A stretch of 64,000 nucleotides of DNA, from assembly GCF_001423185.1 (NCBI RefSeq), contig NZ_LMOB01000001.1:2339889-2403888 (forward strand). Direction: 5' to 3'. The translations under genes were made by a program, and so were the position numbers. Source of the stretch: Plantibacter sp. Leaf314. Its GTDB lineage: Bacteria; Actinomycetota; Actinomycetes; Actinomycetales; Microbacteriaceae. Below the pieces are notes generated by a model that was not told the DNA's origin, ran no database searches, and saw only the letters and a program-made list of their open reading frames with translations. Shown here in pieces: positions 57,335-64,000 of the stretch. Positions within the stretch are counted from its first letter, which is position 1. Each line of letters begins with the position of its first letter.

Positions 57335-57508
57335 CTAGTTCTTGAAGACGTCCTTGACATTCTCGCCGGCCTTCTTGGCGTCGGCCTTGGTCTGGTCGGC
57401 CTTGCCCTCTGCGACCTTGCTGTCGTCGCCGGTGATCTTGCCGAGGGCTTCCTTCGCCTTGCCCGCGAGGTCTTCAGCGGCGTTCTGGATCTTGTCCGAT
57501 GCACTCAT
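57335..57508 (-). CDS. CsbD family stress protein
   Basis: The 57-residue protein begins MSASDKIQNAAEDLAGKAKE and ends AKKAGENVKDVFKN. It is highly charged, Ala/Lys-rich and helical, as in CsbD. A strong AGGAG lies upstream of the ATG at 57508. It lies behind the GlsB-like gene region on the same strand. CsbD genes are usually controlled by general stress sigma factors. Confidence 0.9.
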   Translation of the reverse strand: MSASDKIQNAAEDLAGKAKEALGKITGDDSKVAEGKADQTKADAKKAGENVKDVFKN

Positions 57509-57703
57509 GGCGTACTCCTTCTTCTGCGTTGGAAACCGGCGGTGATGACCGGTTCATGAAGTAGGACGCAGCCTGGGGCGCATTCGTCACGGAATCCGTC
57601 GAAAACCTTCGGCGGCACCGTCGGCGCGCTGACGGATGCGACACTTGATGTTCGTGTTCCGCCAGGCAGTGCCGCCGTCCAGACCCGCCAGGAGGTGAAT
57701 CGC

Positions 57704-58786
57704 TTGAGGACAGACCGCCCTCGTTCCGGCTTCTCGCGATTCCTGCGCATCGTCCGCAACACCATGTTCTGGATCATCGGCGTGATCCTCGCCATCGCCG
57801 TGCTCATCTTCGTCTGGCTGCAACTGACGCCCTGGCCGGGGTCGATGGTCATCCGGATGGCGTTCGACGAGCGGGCGAAGGTCGTGCAGTCGGACCTCGA
57901 GAGGTACGTGCCGGACGGTGTCGACGTGCGACGCGACATCCCTTACCGCTCCGGCGACGCCGACGCCCTCCTCGACGTCTACACCCCCGACGGTGTCCGC
58001 GGGAGTGGCGCTGCACTCCCGACCATCGTCTGGGTGCACGGCGGCGCCTGGATCTCCGGCAGCAAGGAACTCATCTCCAACTACATGCGCGTGCTCGCCG
58101 GCGAGGGGTACACGGCGATCGCGGTGGAGTACACGATCGCCCCGGAGGGGCAGTATCCGCTGCCGATCGAGCAGGTCGCCGACTCCCTCGGCTACCTCGA
58201 CGCCAATGCGCGGGCGCTCAACGTCGACTCCTCCAAGCTCATCCTCGCCGGTGACTCCGCCGGTGCGCAGATCGCCGCCCAGGTCGCGAACGTCGTGACG
58301 AGCTCCGAGTACGCCAGCTCGATCGAGGTCGAGTCGCCCATCGAACCGCAGCAGTTAGCCGGCGTCGTGCTCGCCTGCGGCGCGTACGACCTCAGCCTGG
58401 TCAACGCCGAAGGCAGTTTCGGGTGGTTCCTCGACACCGTGCTGTGGTCCTACTTCGGCGCGCGCGACTACAAGACGCGGCCGGAGGTCGCCTCAGCCTC
58501 GGTCGTCGACTACCTGACGGCGAAGTACCCGCCGACGTACATCACGGTCGGCAACTGGGACCCGCTCTACCCGCAGTCGGTCGAGTTCAAGGAGAGACTC
58601 CAGGGCCTCGGGGTCGACGTGCAGTCCATGATCTTCAACCCGGACTACCGGCCCGGGCTCGAGCACGAGTACCAGTTCCTGCTCAACGACCAGGGGCGGT
58701 TCAACCTGCAGCGCATGGACGCCTTCATCGACGGCGTCACCGACACGAGCCTCCCCTACGGACAGCAGGGTCCGCCCGTCCGCTGA
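57704..58786 (+). CDS. Alpha/beta hydrolase, carboxylesterase-like (membrane-anchored)
   Basis: Two starts compete. GTG at 57695 lies inside the AGGAGG motif, whereas TTG at 57704 is 8 nt past it and is preferred, giving 360 residues. One N-terminal helix (TMFWIIGVILAIAVLIFVWL) anchors it. The hydrolase domain has the oxyanion motif VHGGAWISGSKEL, the nucleophile in LAGDSAGAQIAAQ, Asp in GNWDPLYPQS and His in LEHEYQF. The HGG and GDSAG motifs place it near the hormone-sensitive-lipase group. Substrate unknown. Confidence 0.9.
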   Translation: MRTDRPRSGFSRFLRIVRNTMFWIIGVILAIAVLIFVWLQLTPWPGSMVIRMAFDERAKVVQSDLERYVPDGVDVRRDIPYRSGDADALLDVYTPDGVRGSGAALPTIVWVHGGAWISGSKELISNYMRVLAGEGYTAIAVEYTIAPEGQYPLPIEQVADSLGYLDANARALNVDSSKLILAGDSAGAQIAAQVANVVTSSEYASSIEVESPIEPQQLAGVVLACGAYDLSLVNAEGSFGWFLDTVLWSYFGARDYKTRPEVASASVVDYLTAKYPPTYITVGNWDPLYPQSVEFKERLQGLGVDVQSMIFNPDYRPGLEHEYQFLLNDQGRFNLQRMDAFIDGVTDTSLPYGQQGPPVR

Positions 58787-58796
58787 CGAAGCCGGG

Positions 58797-59705
58797 TCAG
58801 GGGAGGCGGATGCGCTCGCCGTCCTCGACGAGACGGCCGTGGAGCACCGCCTGGTCGAGCGTCAGATCCAGCCAGCGCCGAGCGGTCTCACCGAGGCGGC
58901 CGTAGCCGAGGACCGAGGCCGCCTGCATGGGCAGCTGCTCGCGGTCCACCTCCTGCTCGGGGCTCGCGGCGATGACGAGTTCCATGGCGTTGCAGATCTC
59001 GGCGGGGCTGATGTCCGTCACCGCACGGTGGTCGCGATGGACGACCCGGCGGACACCGCGCCAGGTGACGACGTCGAGTCCCGTCGGCCAGGCGAACCCG
59101 TTCTGCACGACGAACGCCTCCGTCACCAGCGCGGAGAGCTCCGTCCGGGTGTCCTCCGCCAGCCGGTCCACGCCGAAGCGGCGGGCGACGATCGACACGA
59201 GCCGTGGGACGGCGATGGGCCCTTCCGTCGACAGGATCGCTGCTGCGATCCTGGTGACGGCCGCTTTCGTGAGTTCCAGGTTGTCGAGGACCGAGGCGGG
59301 CCCGATCACGGAGTCGTCGGCGAGTTCGAAGTCGGTGATGGCGACGCTCAGCGGGACGACGGGGGCCGACGCCGTGACGGGGAGGGCGACCGGGTCCATG
59401 AATGGCACCGACTGCTGGCCGGTGGCGGTGTCGGACGCCGTGTCGGCGGTGGGGGCCGGCGTCGGCGGGTGCTCCGTGGCGTCCCGAGTCGCCGACCCGG
59501 CGGGTGCCGTCGGGGCGGAGGCCGGACCGGTCGCCGCATCGGGCGTCCGTCCGGAGGCGGCGGGCTGCGGCTCCGTCGACGGCGACGGGTCGGCCGCGGA
59601 CGGTGCCGACGTCGACTCCTCGCTCAGCGCGCGTTCGGCTCGTTCACGCCAGGACTTGGGGAGCCAGGACGACTTCGCCACGAAGCCGTTCCACCCGCGA
59701 CTCAC
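58797..59705 (-). CDS. DUF3320-like winged-helix protein with Pro/Ala-rich linker
   Basis: 302 residues from the GTG at 59705 (a GTG at 59729 would add eight). The N-terminus reads SRGWNGFVAKSSWLPKSWRE. A long low-complexity Ala/Pro/Thr segment covers about 30-105. The C-terminal half contains RIAAAILSTEGPIAVPRLVS and VARRFGVDRLAEDTRTEL, which resembles the DUF3320 domain found at the end of some superfamily I helicases. Here it is free-standing. A second small domain has ISPAEICNAMELVIAASPEQ. Function unknown; a role in DNA processing is only a hint. Confidence 0.75.
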   Translation of the reverse strand: MSRGWNGFVAKSSWLPKSWRERAERALSEESTSAPSAADPSPSTEPQPAASGRTPDAATGPASAPTAPAGSATRDATEHPPTPAPTADTASDTATGQQSVPFMDPVALPVTASAPVVPLSVAITDFELADDSVIGPASVLDNLELTKAAVTRIAAAILSTEGPIAVPRLVSIVARRFGVDRLAEDTRTELSALVTEAFVVQNGFAWPTGLDVVTWRGVRRVVHRDHRAVTDISPAEICNAMELVIAASPEQEVDREQLPMQAASVLGYGRLGETARRWLDLTLDQAVLHGRLVEDGERIRLP

Positions 59706-59816
59706 GGTGTCACCGTCCACGCACGGCACGGGGCGGCGGAGCGACGGTGCTCCACGGGGAGGGTCTGCGAGGTCAGAGGTGGCACCTCCACAGGATAGAC
59801 CGCGGCGGACGTGGGC

Positions 59817-60590
59817 TCAGCTCGCCGACTGCCGACGCGCCTCGCGTCGACGTTCGCGTTCGAGGTCGGCCGCGGCGGCTTCGGCGGGGGTCGGTGCCGT
59901 GCCGCCGAGCGCGCGAGGCTGCCACCAGGCTCCGGTTCCGTCGACCGGGTAGTCGCGCTGCAGCACGTCGATCATGCTTTGCAGGCGGTCGCGCAGCTGT
60001 TCGGTGCTCGTGGCGACGTCGTCCTCGGGGTGGACCTGGATCGGCTCACCGAAGGAGAAGTGCACCGGCACACCGAAGCGCTCGCGGAAGCCGACCTTGT
60101 GGTTCTTCGTGAGGAGCCGGTGGCCGCCCCAGACGGCGACGGGGATGATCGGGACACCCGCCTCCTGGGCGAGGCGGACGGCGCCGGACTTCAGCTCGCG
60201 GACGGTGAACGAGGCGCTGACGCCCGCTTCTGGGAAGACCCCGACGAGCTCTCCACTGCGGAGTGCCGCGACGGCGTTCGCATAGGCGGCACCGCCGGCG
60301 CGCATGTCGACGGCGATGTGACGCATGCTTCGCAGGAGTCGGCCGACCAACGGCTTGTCGAACGCGCCCTGCTTGGCCATGAAGCGGATGCGACGCCGGT
60401 TGTGGAGCACGGTCGCCCACTCGACGAGGGCGAACTCGAGGTACCCGAAGTGGGTCATCGCGATCACCGCCCCGCCGTCGTCAGGCAGGTGTTCGATACC
60501 GGTGGTGTGACGGCGCAGGCGCCAGACACCGAACAGGGAGCGACCGACACCGACGGCGGTGTCGTATACGGGCTCGATGGGGCGTCTCAT
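59817..60590 (-). CDS. 1-acyl-sn-glycerol-3-phosphate acyltransferase-like protein (PlsC family)
   Basis: The ATG at 60590 gives 257 residues. PlsC motifs appear in altered form: MTHFGYLEFALVEW replaces the usual NHxSxxD, and VFPEAGVSASF replaces FPEGTRS. The lipid-binding GVPIIPVAVWG is intact. The His is present but the Asp is replaced by Glu or shifted, so activity may differ from classical LPA acyltransferase. The C-terminal tail is basic. It is divergent from the TetR gene. Confidence 0.85.
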   Translation of the reverse strand: MRRPIEPVYDTAVGVGRSLFGVWRLRRHTTGIEHLPDDGGAVIAMTHFGYLEFALVEWATVLHNRRRIRFMAKQGAFDKPLVGRLLRSMRHIAVDMRAGGAAYANAVAALRSGELVGVFPEAGVSASFTVRELKSGAVRLAQEAGVPIIPVAVWGGHRLLTKNHKVGFRERFGVPVHFSFGEPIQVHPEDDVATSTEQLRDRLQSMIDVLQRDYPVDGTGAWWQPRALGGTAPTPAEAAAADLERERRREARRQSAS

Positions 60591-60691
60591 GGCGATACCG
60601 TACGACAGACACCTGGGGAACTGCCGGAGTGGGACCGGAGGCTGAGATCCGGTCCATCTCGCGATGACCGACCGGGCGATACGATCGCGGG

Positions 60692-61303
60692 ATGACGTCA
60701 ACGCAGACCGGCCGCCCCCGTGGCAGCTACGCCAAGACGGCGGCCAGACGCCGGGAGATCCTCGAGGCGGGCATGGACGTCTTCGCCGAACAGGGCTTCC
60801 GCAGTGGTTCCCTCCGTGAGGTCGCAGAGCGCGTCGGCATGAGCCAGGCCGGTCTGCTCCACCACTTCTCGACCAAGAACGACCTGCTCGCTGCGATCCT
60901 CGACTTCCGCGATGACCGTGACCGTGAGCAGTCCGCGATCGAGATCGGCAGCGGTCTCGAGGGCATCCGTGGGCTGTTGCGTCTCGTCGAGCACAACATG
61001 CGCGTGCCGGGTCTCGTCGAACTCCACTGCGTCCTCTCCGCGGAGGCGACGTCGCCGGATCACCCGGCACACGATCACTTCGTGCGGCGGTACAGCTGGC
61101 TGATCGACGGCATGACCCTCTCGTTCCAGGTGATGGCCCGCGAGGGCCAGCTGGCGCCGGGTGTCGAGCCGGCGAGTGCGGCGCGCATGCTCATCGCGAT
61201 GATGGACGGTCTGCAGTTGCAATGGCTGCTCGATCGAGACGCCGTGGACATGGCTGAGGAGACGCGCCGCTCGCTGCGCCCGCTGCTCACCGTCGAGTTG
61301 TAG
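60692..61303 (+). CDS. TetR family transcriptional regulator
   Basis: The protein has 203 residues. The N-terminal HTH (about 18-65) has REILEAGMDVFAEQGFRSGS, LREVAERVGMSQAGLLHHFS and TKNDLLAAIL. The C-terminal ligand domain is helical. It is divergent from the acyltransferase gene (101-bp gap) and may regulate it. Ligand unknown. Confidence 0.92.
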   Translation: MTSTQTGRPRGSYAKTAARRREILEAGMDVFAEQGFRSGSLREVAERVGMSQAGLLHHFSTKNDLLAAILDFRDDRDREQSAIEIGSGLEGIRGLLRLVEHNMRVPGLVELHCVLSAEATSPDHPAHDHFVRRYSWLIDGMTLSFQVMAREGQLAPGVEPASAARMLIAMMDGLQLQWLLDRDAVDMAEETRRSLRPLLTVEL

Positions 61304-61419
61304 AGGCTCACCGCTCCACAGCCTCCGCGCTTCTCCACAATCTCTTCGCCCGCCTGCTCCATCGCATATCAGATATTAGAGTGGTGGGGGCTGCGGGAAG
61401 ACCTGAGGGGAAGTCCTTA

Positions 61420-61436
61420 TTTTGATAAATTCAAAA
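61420..61436 (+). promoter_or_regulatory. Fur-box-like AT-rich palindrome before the fur gene
   Basis: ttttga-taaat-tcaaaa is a 6+5+6 inverted repeat in an otherwise GC-rich region, 20 bp before the ATG of the Fur-family gene. The position fits autorepression of the fur-katA unit. Confidence 0.65.
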
Positions 61437-61456
61437 CAACTCGATACGGTGGAGGC

Positions 61457-61903
61457 ATGAACGGATCGGTGGTGGCGTCGGCGGCGAGCGACTTCAACGC
61501 CAAGATCCGGGCCGCCGGTCTGCGCGTGACCACCGGGCGCCTCGCCGTGCTCGAGATCCTCGCCAAGACACCGCACGCCGACGTGGAGCAGGTGGTGGCG
61601 AGCCTCCGGCCTCGCGCTCCGCAGACGTCTCCGCAGGCCGTCTACAGCGTCCTCAACGCCTTCGTGGCCGCCGGACTGGTGCGTCGCATCGAGCCCGACG
61701 GCCATCCGGGTCGCTACGAGCTGCGCGTCGACGACAACCATCACCACCTGGTCTGCAGCTCGTGCGGCGCGGTCGTCGACGTCGACTGCACGAAGGGGTC
61801 GGCTCCGTGCCTCCACCCCGACGACACGGCGGGATACGTCGTCGACGCCGCCGAGATCACGTTCTGGGGCGTGTGCCCCGCGTGCCAGGCGGATGCGTCC
61901 TGA
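61457..61903 (+). CDS. Fur family regulator (FurA/PerR-like), linked to catalase
   Basis: The protein has 148 residues. The winged HTH has [23 protein letters not shown]. Metal-site residues are [17 protein letters not shown], with a second pair VCPACQ for a structural zinc. Linkage to a catalase gene (117-bp gap, same strand) mirrors furA-katG of other actinobacteria and suggests a peroxide-sensing role. The histidine-rich DDNHHHLVC segment is the usual regulatory metal site. Confidence 0.93.
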   Translation: MNGSVVASAASDFNAKIRAAGLRVTTGRLAVLEILAKTPHADVEQVVASLRPRAPQTSPQAVYSVLNAFVAAGLVRRIEPDGHPGRYELRVDDNHHHLVCSSCGAVVDVDCTKGSAPCLHPDDTAGYVVDAAEITFWGVCPACQADAS

Positions 61904-62019
61904 CGCCGTTCCACAGATCATTCGACGGCACTTCCATGCCGATCGTCAGCTGGCACCGACATGGTGGCAGTGCTGAAGCCAACCGACCGTCCGACCAGCC
62001 CCACCCCTCGAGGAGAGAC

Positions 62020-63477
62020 ATGTCCGAGCCCAGCTACACCACCACCAACAGCGGAGCGCCCGTCGCCAGCGACGAGCACTCCCAGAGTGTCGGCGCCGAC
62101 GGAGCGATCGCACTCCACGACCACTACCTGGTCGAGAAGCTCGCCCAGTTCAACCGGGAGCGCGTGCCGGAGCGCGTCGTCCACGCGAAGGGTGGTGGGG
62201 CCTTCGGTCGCTTCGTCACGACCGGAGACGTCTCCCAGTACACCCGCGCGGCGCTGTTCCAGCCGGGCGTCGAGACCGAGATGCTCGCCCGCTTCTCCAC
62301 CGTCGCCGGCGAGCAGGGCAGCCCGGACACCTGGCGCGACCCCCGCGGGTTCGCCCTGAAGTTCTACACGAGCGAAGGTAACTACGACCTCGTGGGCAAC
62401 AACACGCCCGTCTTCTTCATCCGCGACGGCATCAAGTTCCCCGACTTCATCCGCTCGCAGAAGCGCCTGCCGGGGTCGCACCTCCGCGACCACGACATGC
62501 AGTGGGACTTCTGGACCCTCTCGCCCGAGAGTGCCCACCAGGTCACCTGGCTCATGGGCGACCGGGGTCTGCCGGGCTCGTGGCGGCACATGGACGGCTT
62601 CGGTTCGCACACCTACCAGTGGATCAACGCGAGCGGTGAGCGCTTCTGGGTGAAGTACCACTTCAAGACCGATCAGGGCATCGAGATCCTCACGCAGGAC
62701 CAGGCCGACCAGATCGCCGGTGAGGACGCCGACTTCCACATCCGCGACCTCTCCGAGGCCATCACCCGCGGCGAGCACCCCAGCTGGACCCTGTCCGTGC
62801 AGGTCATGCCGTACGCCGATGCCGCGAACTACCGCTTCAACCCGTTCGACCTCACCAAGGTCTGGCCGCACAGCGACTACCCGCTGATCGAAGTCGGGAA
62901 GATGACGCTCGACCGCAACCCGGAGAACTACTTCGCCCAGATCGAACAGGCGACTTTCGCGCCGTCGAACTTCGTCCCCGGCATCGCGGCGAGCCCCGAC
63001 AAGATGCTCCTGGCGCGCATCTTCAGCTACGCGGACGCCCACCGGTACCGTGTCGGCACCAACCACGCGCAGCTGCCGGTCAACGCCCCGCACTCGCCCG
63101 TGCACTCCTACTCGAAGGAAGGGGCGATGACGTACACCTTCAACGACGCCAACGCCCCGGTGTATGCGCCGAACTCGGTCGGCGGAGCCCACGCCGACCC
63201 GGCCCGCGCGGCCGAGTCCTCCGGTTGGCAGTCCGACGGCGAGCTCGTCCGGGCGGCCGCGACGCTCCACGCCGAGGACGACGACTTCGGGCAGGCGGGC
63301 ACCCTCGTCCGCGAGGTGCTCGACGATGCAGCCCGCGATCGCCTCGTCGGCAACATCATCGGCCACGTCTCCAAGGTGACCCGCCCGGACCTCCGGGCCC
63401 GGGTCATCGCCTACTGGACCGCCGTCGACCAGACGCTCGGCGCGCGCGTCTCGGCAGGACTCCCGCCGCTCGTCTAG
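62020..63477 (+). CDS. katA: Monofunctional haem catalase, small-subunit clade
   Basis: The ATG at 62020, behind CGAGGAGAG, gives 485 residues. The active-site His is in [13 protein letters not shown] (about 58) and the distal Asn in [17 protein letters not shown]. The proximal haem Tyr is in [16 protein letters not shown] (about 340). The NADPH-binding region is [12 protein letters not shown]. It removes hydrogen peroxide in the cytosol. It is probably co-transcribed with, and repressed by, the upstream Fur-family regulator. Confidence 0.97.
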   Translation: MSEPSYTTTNSGAPVASDEHSQSVGADGAIALHDHYLVEKLAQFNRERVPERVVHAKGGGAFGRFVTTGDVSQYTRAALFQPGVETEMLARFSTVAGEQGSPDTWRDPRGFALKFYTSEGNYDLVGNNTPVFFIRDGIKFPDFIRSQKRLPGSHLRDHDMQWDFWTLSPESAHQVTWLMGDRGLPGSWRHMDGFGSHTYQWINASGERFWVKYHFKTDQGIEILTQDQADQIAGEDADFHIRDLSEAITRGEHPSWTLSVQVMPYADAANYRFNPFDLTKVWPHSDYPLIEVGKMTLDRNPENYFAQIEQATFAPSNFVPGIAASPDKMLLARIFSYADAHRYRVGTNHAQLPVNAPHSPVHSYSKEGAMTYTFNDANAPVYAPNSVGGAHADPARAAESSGWQSDGELVRAAATLHAEDDDFGQAGTLVREVLDDAARDRLVGNIIGHVSKVTRPDLRARVIAYWTAVDQTLGARVSAGLPPLV

Positions 63478-63493
63478 AGCGAGGGGCTTCACG

Positions 63494-63538
63494 CAGACGG
63501 ACGGTCGTCATCCCTGAGGGGTGACGACCGTCCGTCTG
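63494..63538. terminator. katA terminator, bidirectional
   Basis: A perfect 17-bp stem (cagacggacggtcgtca / tgacgaccgtccgtctg) with an 11-nt loop, between convergent genes. Confidence 0.85.
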
Positions 63539-63557
63539 TCGGTCCGTGTCCGGTGGG

Positions 63558-63770
63558 TCAGACGCCCATGGGGCCCCCGCCGCGTCGCGGCTCGCCGCCC
63601 GTGCCCTGCGCGAGGGCTTTCGCCCGTTCGCGCTCGTGCTCGGTGTCGGCGTCGTGCGAACGGTAGGCGTCGTCTGTCCGAGCTGCACGGTCGCGCCGCA
63701 CGACGTACCAGACGGCGCCCACCGCCAGGAGGGCGATGACGATCAGGATCGCGATCGTTCCGATGTCCAT
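63558..63770 (-). CDS. Small membrane protein (70 aa)
   Basis: The ATG at 63770, behind GGAAGAG, gives 70 residues: one N-terminal helix (IGTIAILIVIALLAVGAVWYVV) and a charged tail ending RRGGGPMGV. No family is recognised. It is convergent with katA. Confidence 0.75.
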   Translation of the reverse strand: MDIGTIAILIVIALLAVGAVWYVVRRDRAARTDDAYRSHDADTEHERERAKALAQGTGGEPRRGGGPMGV

Positions 63771-63820
63771 GTGCTCTTCCTTTCCTCGTCCACTCGACGC
63801 TAGCAAGCGCTCAGACGGAC

Positions 63821-63854
63821 GCAACCCCCTCGCCGACCGGGGCGAGGGGGTTGC
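63821..63854 (-). terminator. Terminator hairpin of the gene at the right edge
   Basis: A 14-bp stem (gcaaccccctcgcc / ggcgagggggttgc) with a gaccgg loop, 22 nt after the stop of the partial gene. Confidence 0.8.
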
Positions 63855-63876
63855 GGATGGATCGGTGCGCGGGACG

Positions 63877-64000
63877 CTAGCCGGCGACCTGCTTGGCGCG
63901 CGCGAAGACCTTCTCGATCTCCTCGCGACGACCAGGCTGCTTCAGCGACAACGGTGACGGGTGCGGCGCGTTGAACGCGCTGTAGGTGTTCCCGAGCAGC
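63877..64000 (-). CDS. Partial gene, C-terminal 40 residues only
   Basis: A minus-strand frame is open from the window edge to a TAG at 63877-63879. Visible residues start LLGNTYSAFNAPHPSPLSLK and end EEIEKVFARAKQVAG. The codon use and the terminator behind it support a real gene. PHPSPLS recalls the HPSPLS motif of uracil-DNA glycosylases, but the following residues do not fit, so no family is assigned. Confidence 0.6.
   Translation of the reverse strand, partial: LLGNTYSAFNAPHPSPLSLKQPGRREEIEKVFARAKQVAG

Noticed and set aside
63877..64000. Uracil-DNA glycosylase call from PHPSPLS
   Set aside because: The sequence after the motif lacks the family's GFFG-type continuation, and only 40 residues are visible.

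Overview
The window is a high-GC chromosomal segment that contains the replication origin of an actinobacterium. Gene content and order (fhaA-fhaB-pstP-rodA-pbpA-pknA-pknB, crgA, DUF3566-gyrA-gyrB-dciA-recF-gnd-dnaN-dnaA, then rpmH-rnpA-yidD-yidC-jag-rsmG-parA-parB-trxA-trxB-murJ) point to the family Microbacteriaceae. Genus cannot be fixed from the sequence alone. Leading-strand genes diverge from the dnaA/rpmH boundary near 31.6-31.9 kb, as expected at oriC.

Left edge (1-5.2 kb): this part looks accessory. A class III lanthipeptide synthetase gene (LanKC type) runs off the left end on the minus strand. It is preceded by a 31-codon ORF that overlaps its start codon. A divergently transcribed two-component system of the NarL/LiaR type follows, then the wreck of an OLD-family ATP-dependent nuclease gene, and then a tRNA-Leu whose 3' end faces the block. 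This layout suggests a tRNA-flanking genomic island.

5.5-20.4 kb: the conserved cell-wall and cell-division signalling operon comes first (two FHA proteins, PP2C phosphatase, RodA-type glycosyltransferase, class B PBP, two Ser/Thr kinases carrying PASTA-type domains). A minus-strand class E sortase / small membrane protein / glutamine amidotransferase operon follows, then crgA, a rhomboid protease, a cyclophilin, a Nudix hydrolase, and tRNA-Ala and tRNA-Ile.

20.4-34.9 kb: this is the replication-initiation core. Gyrase, DciA, RecF, a 6-phosphogluconate dehydrogenase, DnaN and DnaA lie on the minus strand. DnaA boxes lie on both sides of dnaA. The RNase P / membrane-insertase / RsmG operon lies on the plus strand.

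34.9-39.8 kb: the partition region. A 2.7-kb stretch between rsmG and parA holds no convincing gene. It carries four perfect parS sites and one near-perfect one, plus two perfect DnaA boxes and a long inverted repeat. Further parS sites lie upstream of rsmG, over the parA start codon, and on the 3' side of parB, giving eight perfect sites and one near-perfect site in 5.5 kb.

39.9-64 kb: thioredoxin / thioredoxin reductase, MurJ and a DUF6049 protein are followed by more variable genes. These are an MFS exporter, an AcrB-like RND pump with an unusual coiled-coil insertion, a large methyltransferase, an epimerase-like protein, a DnaJ-NERD fusion, a DUF2510-G5-Excalibur protein, stress-type small proteins (PfpI, GlsB/YeaQ, CsbD), an alpha/beta hydrolase, an acyltransferase, a TetR regulator and a Fur-catalase pair.
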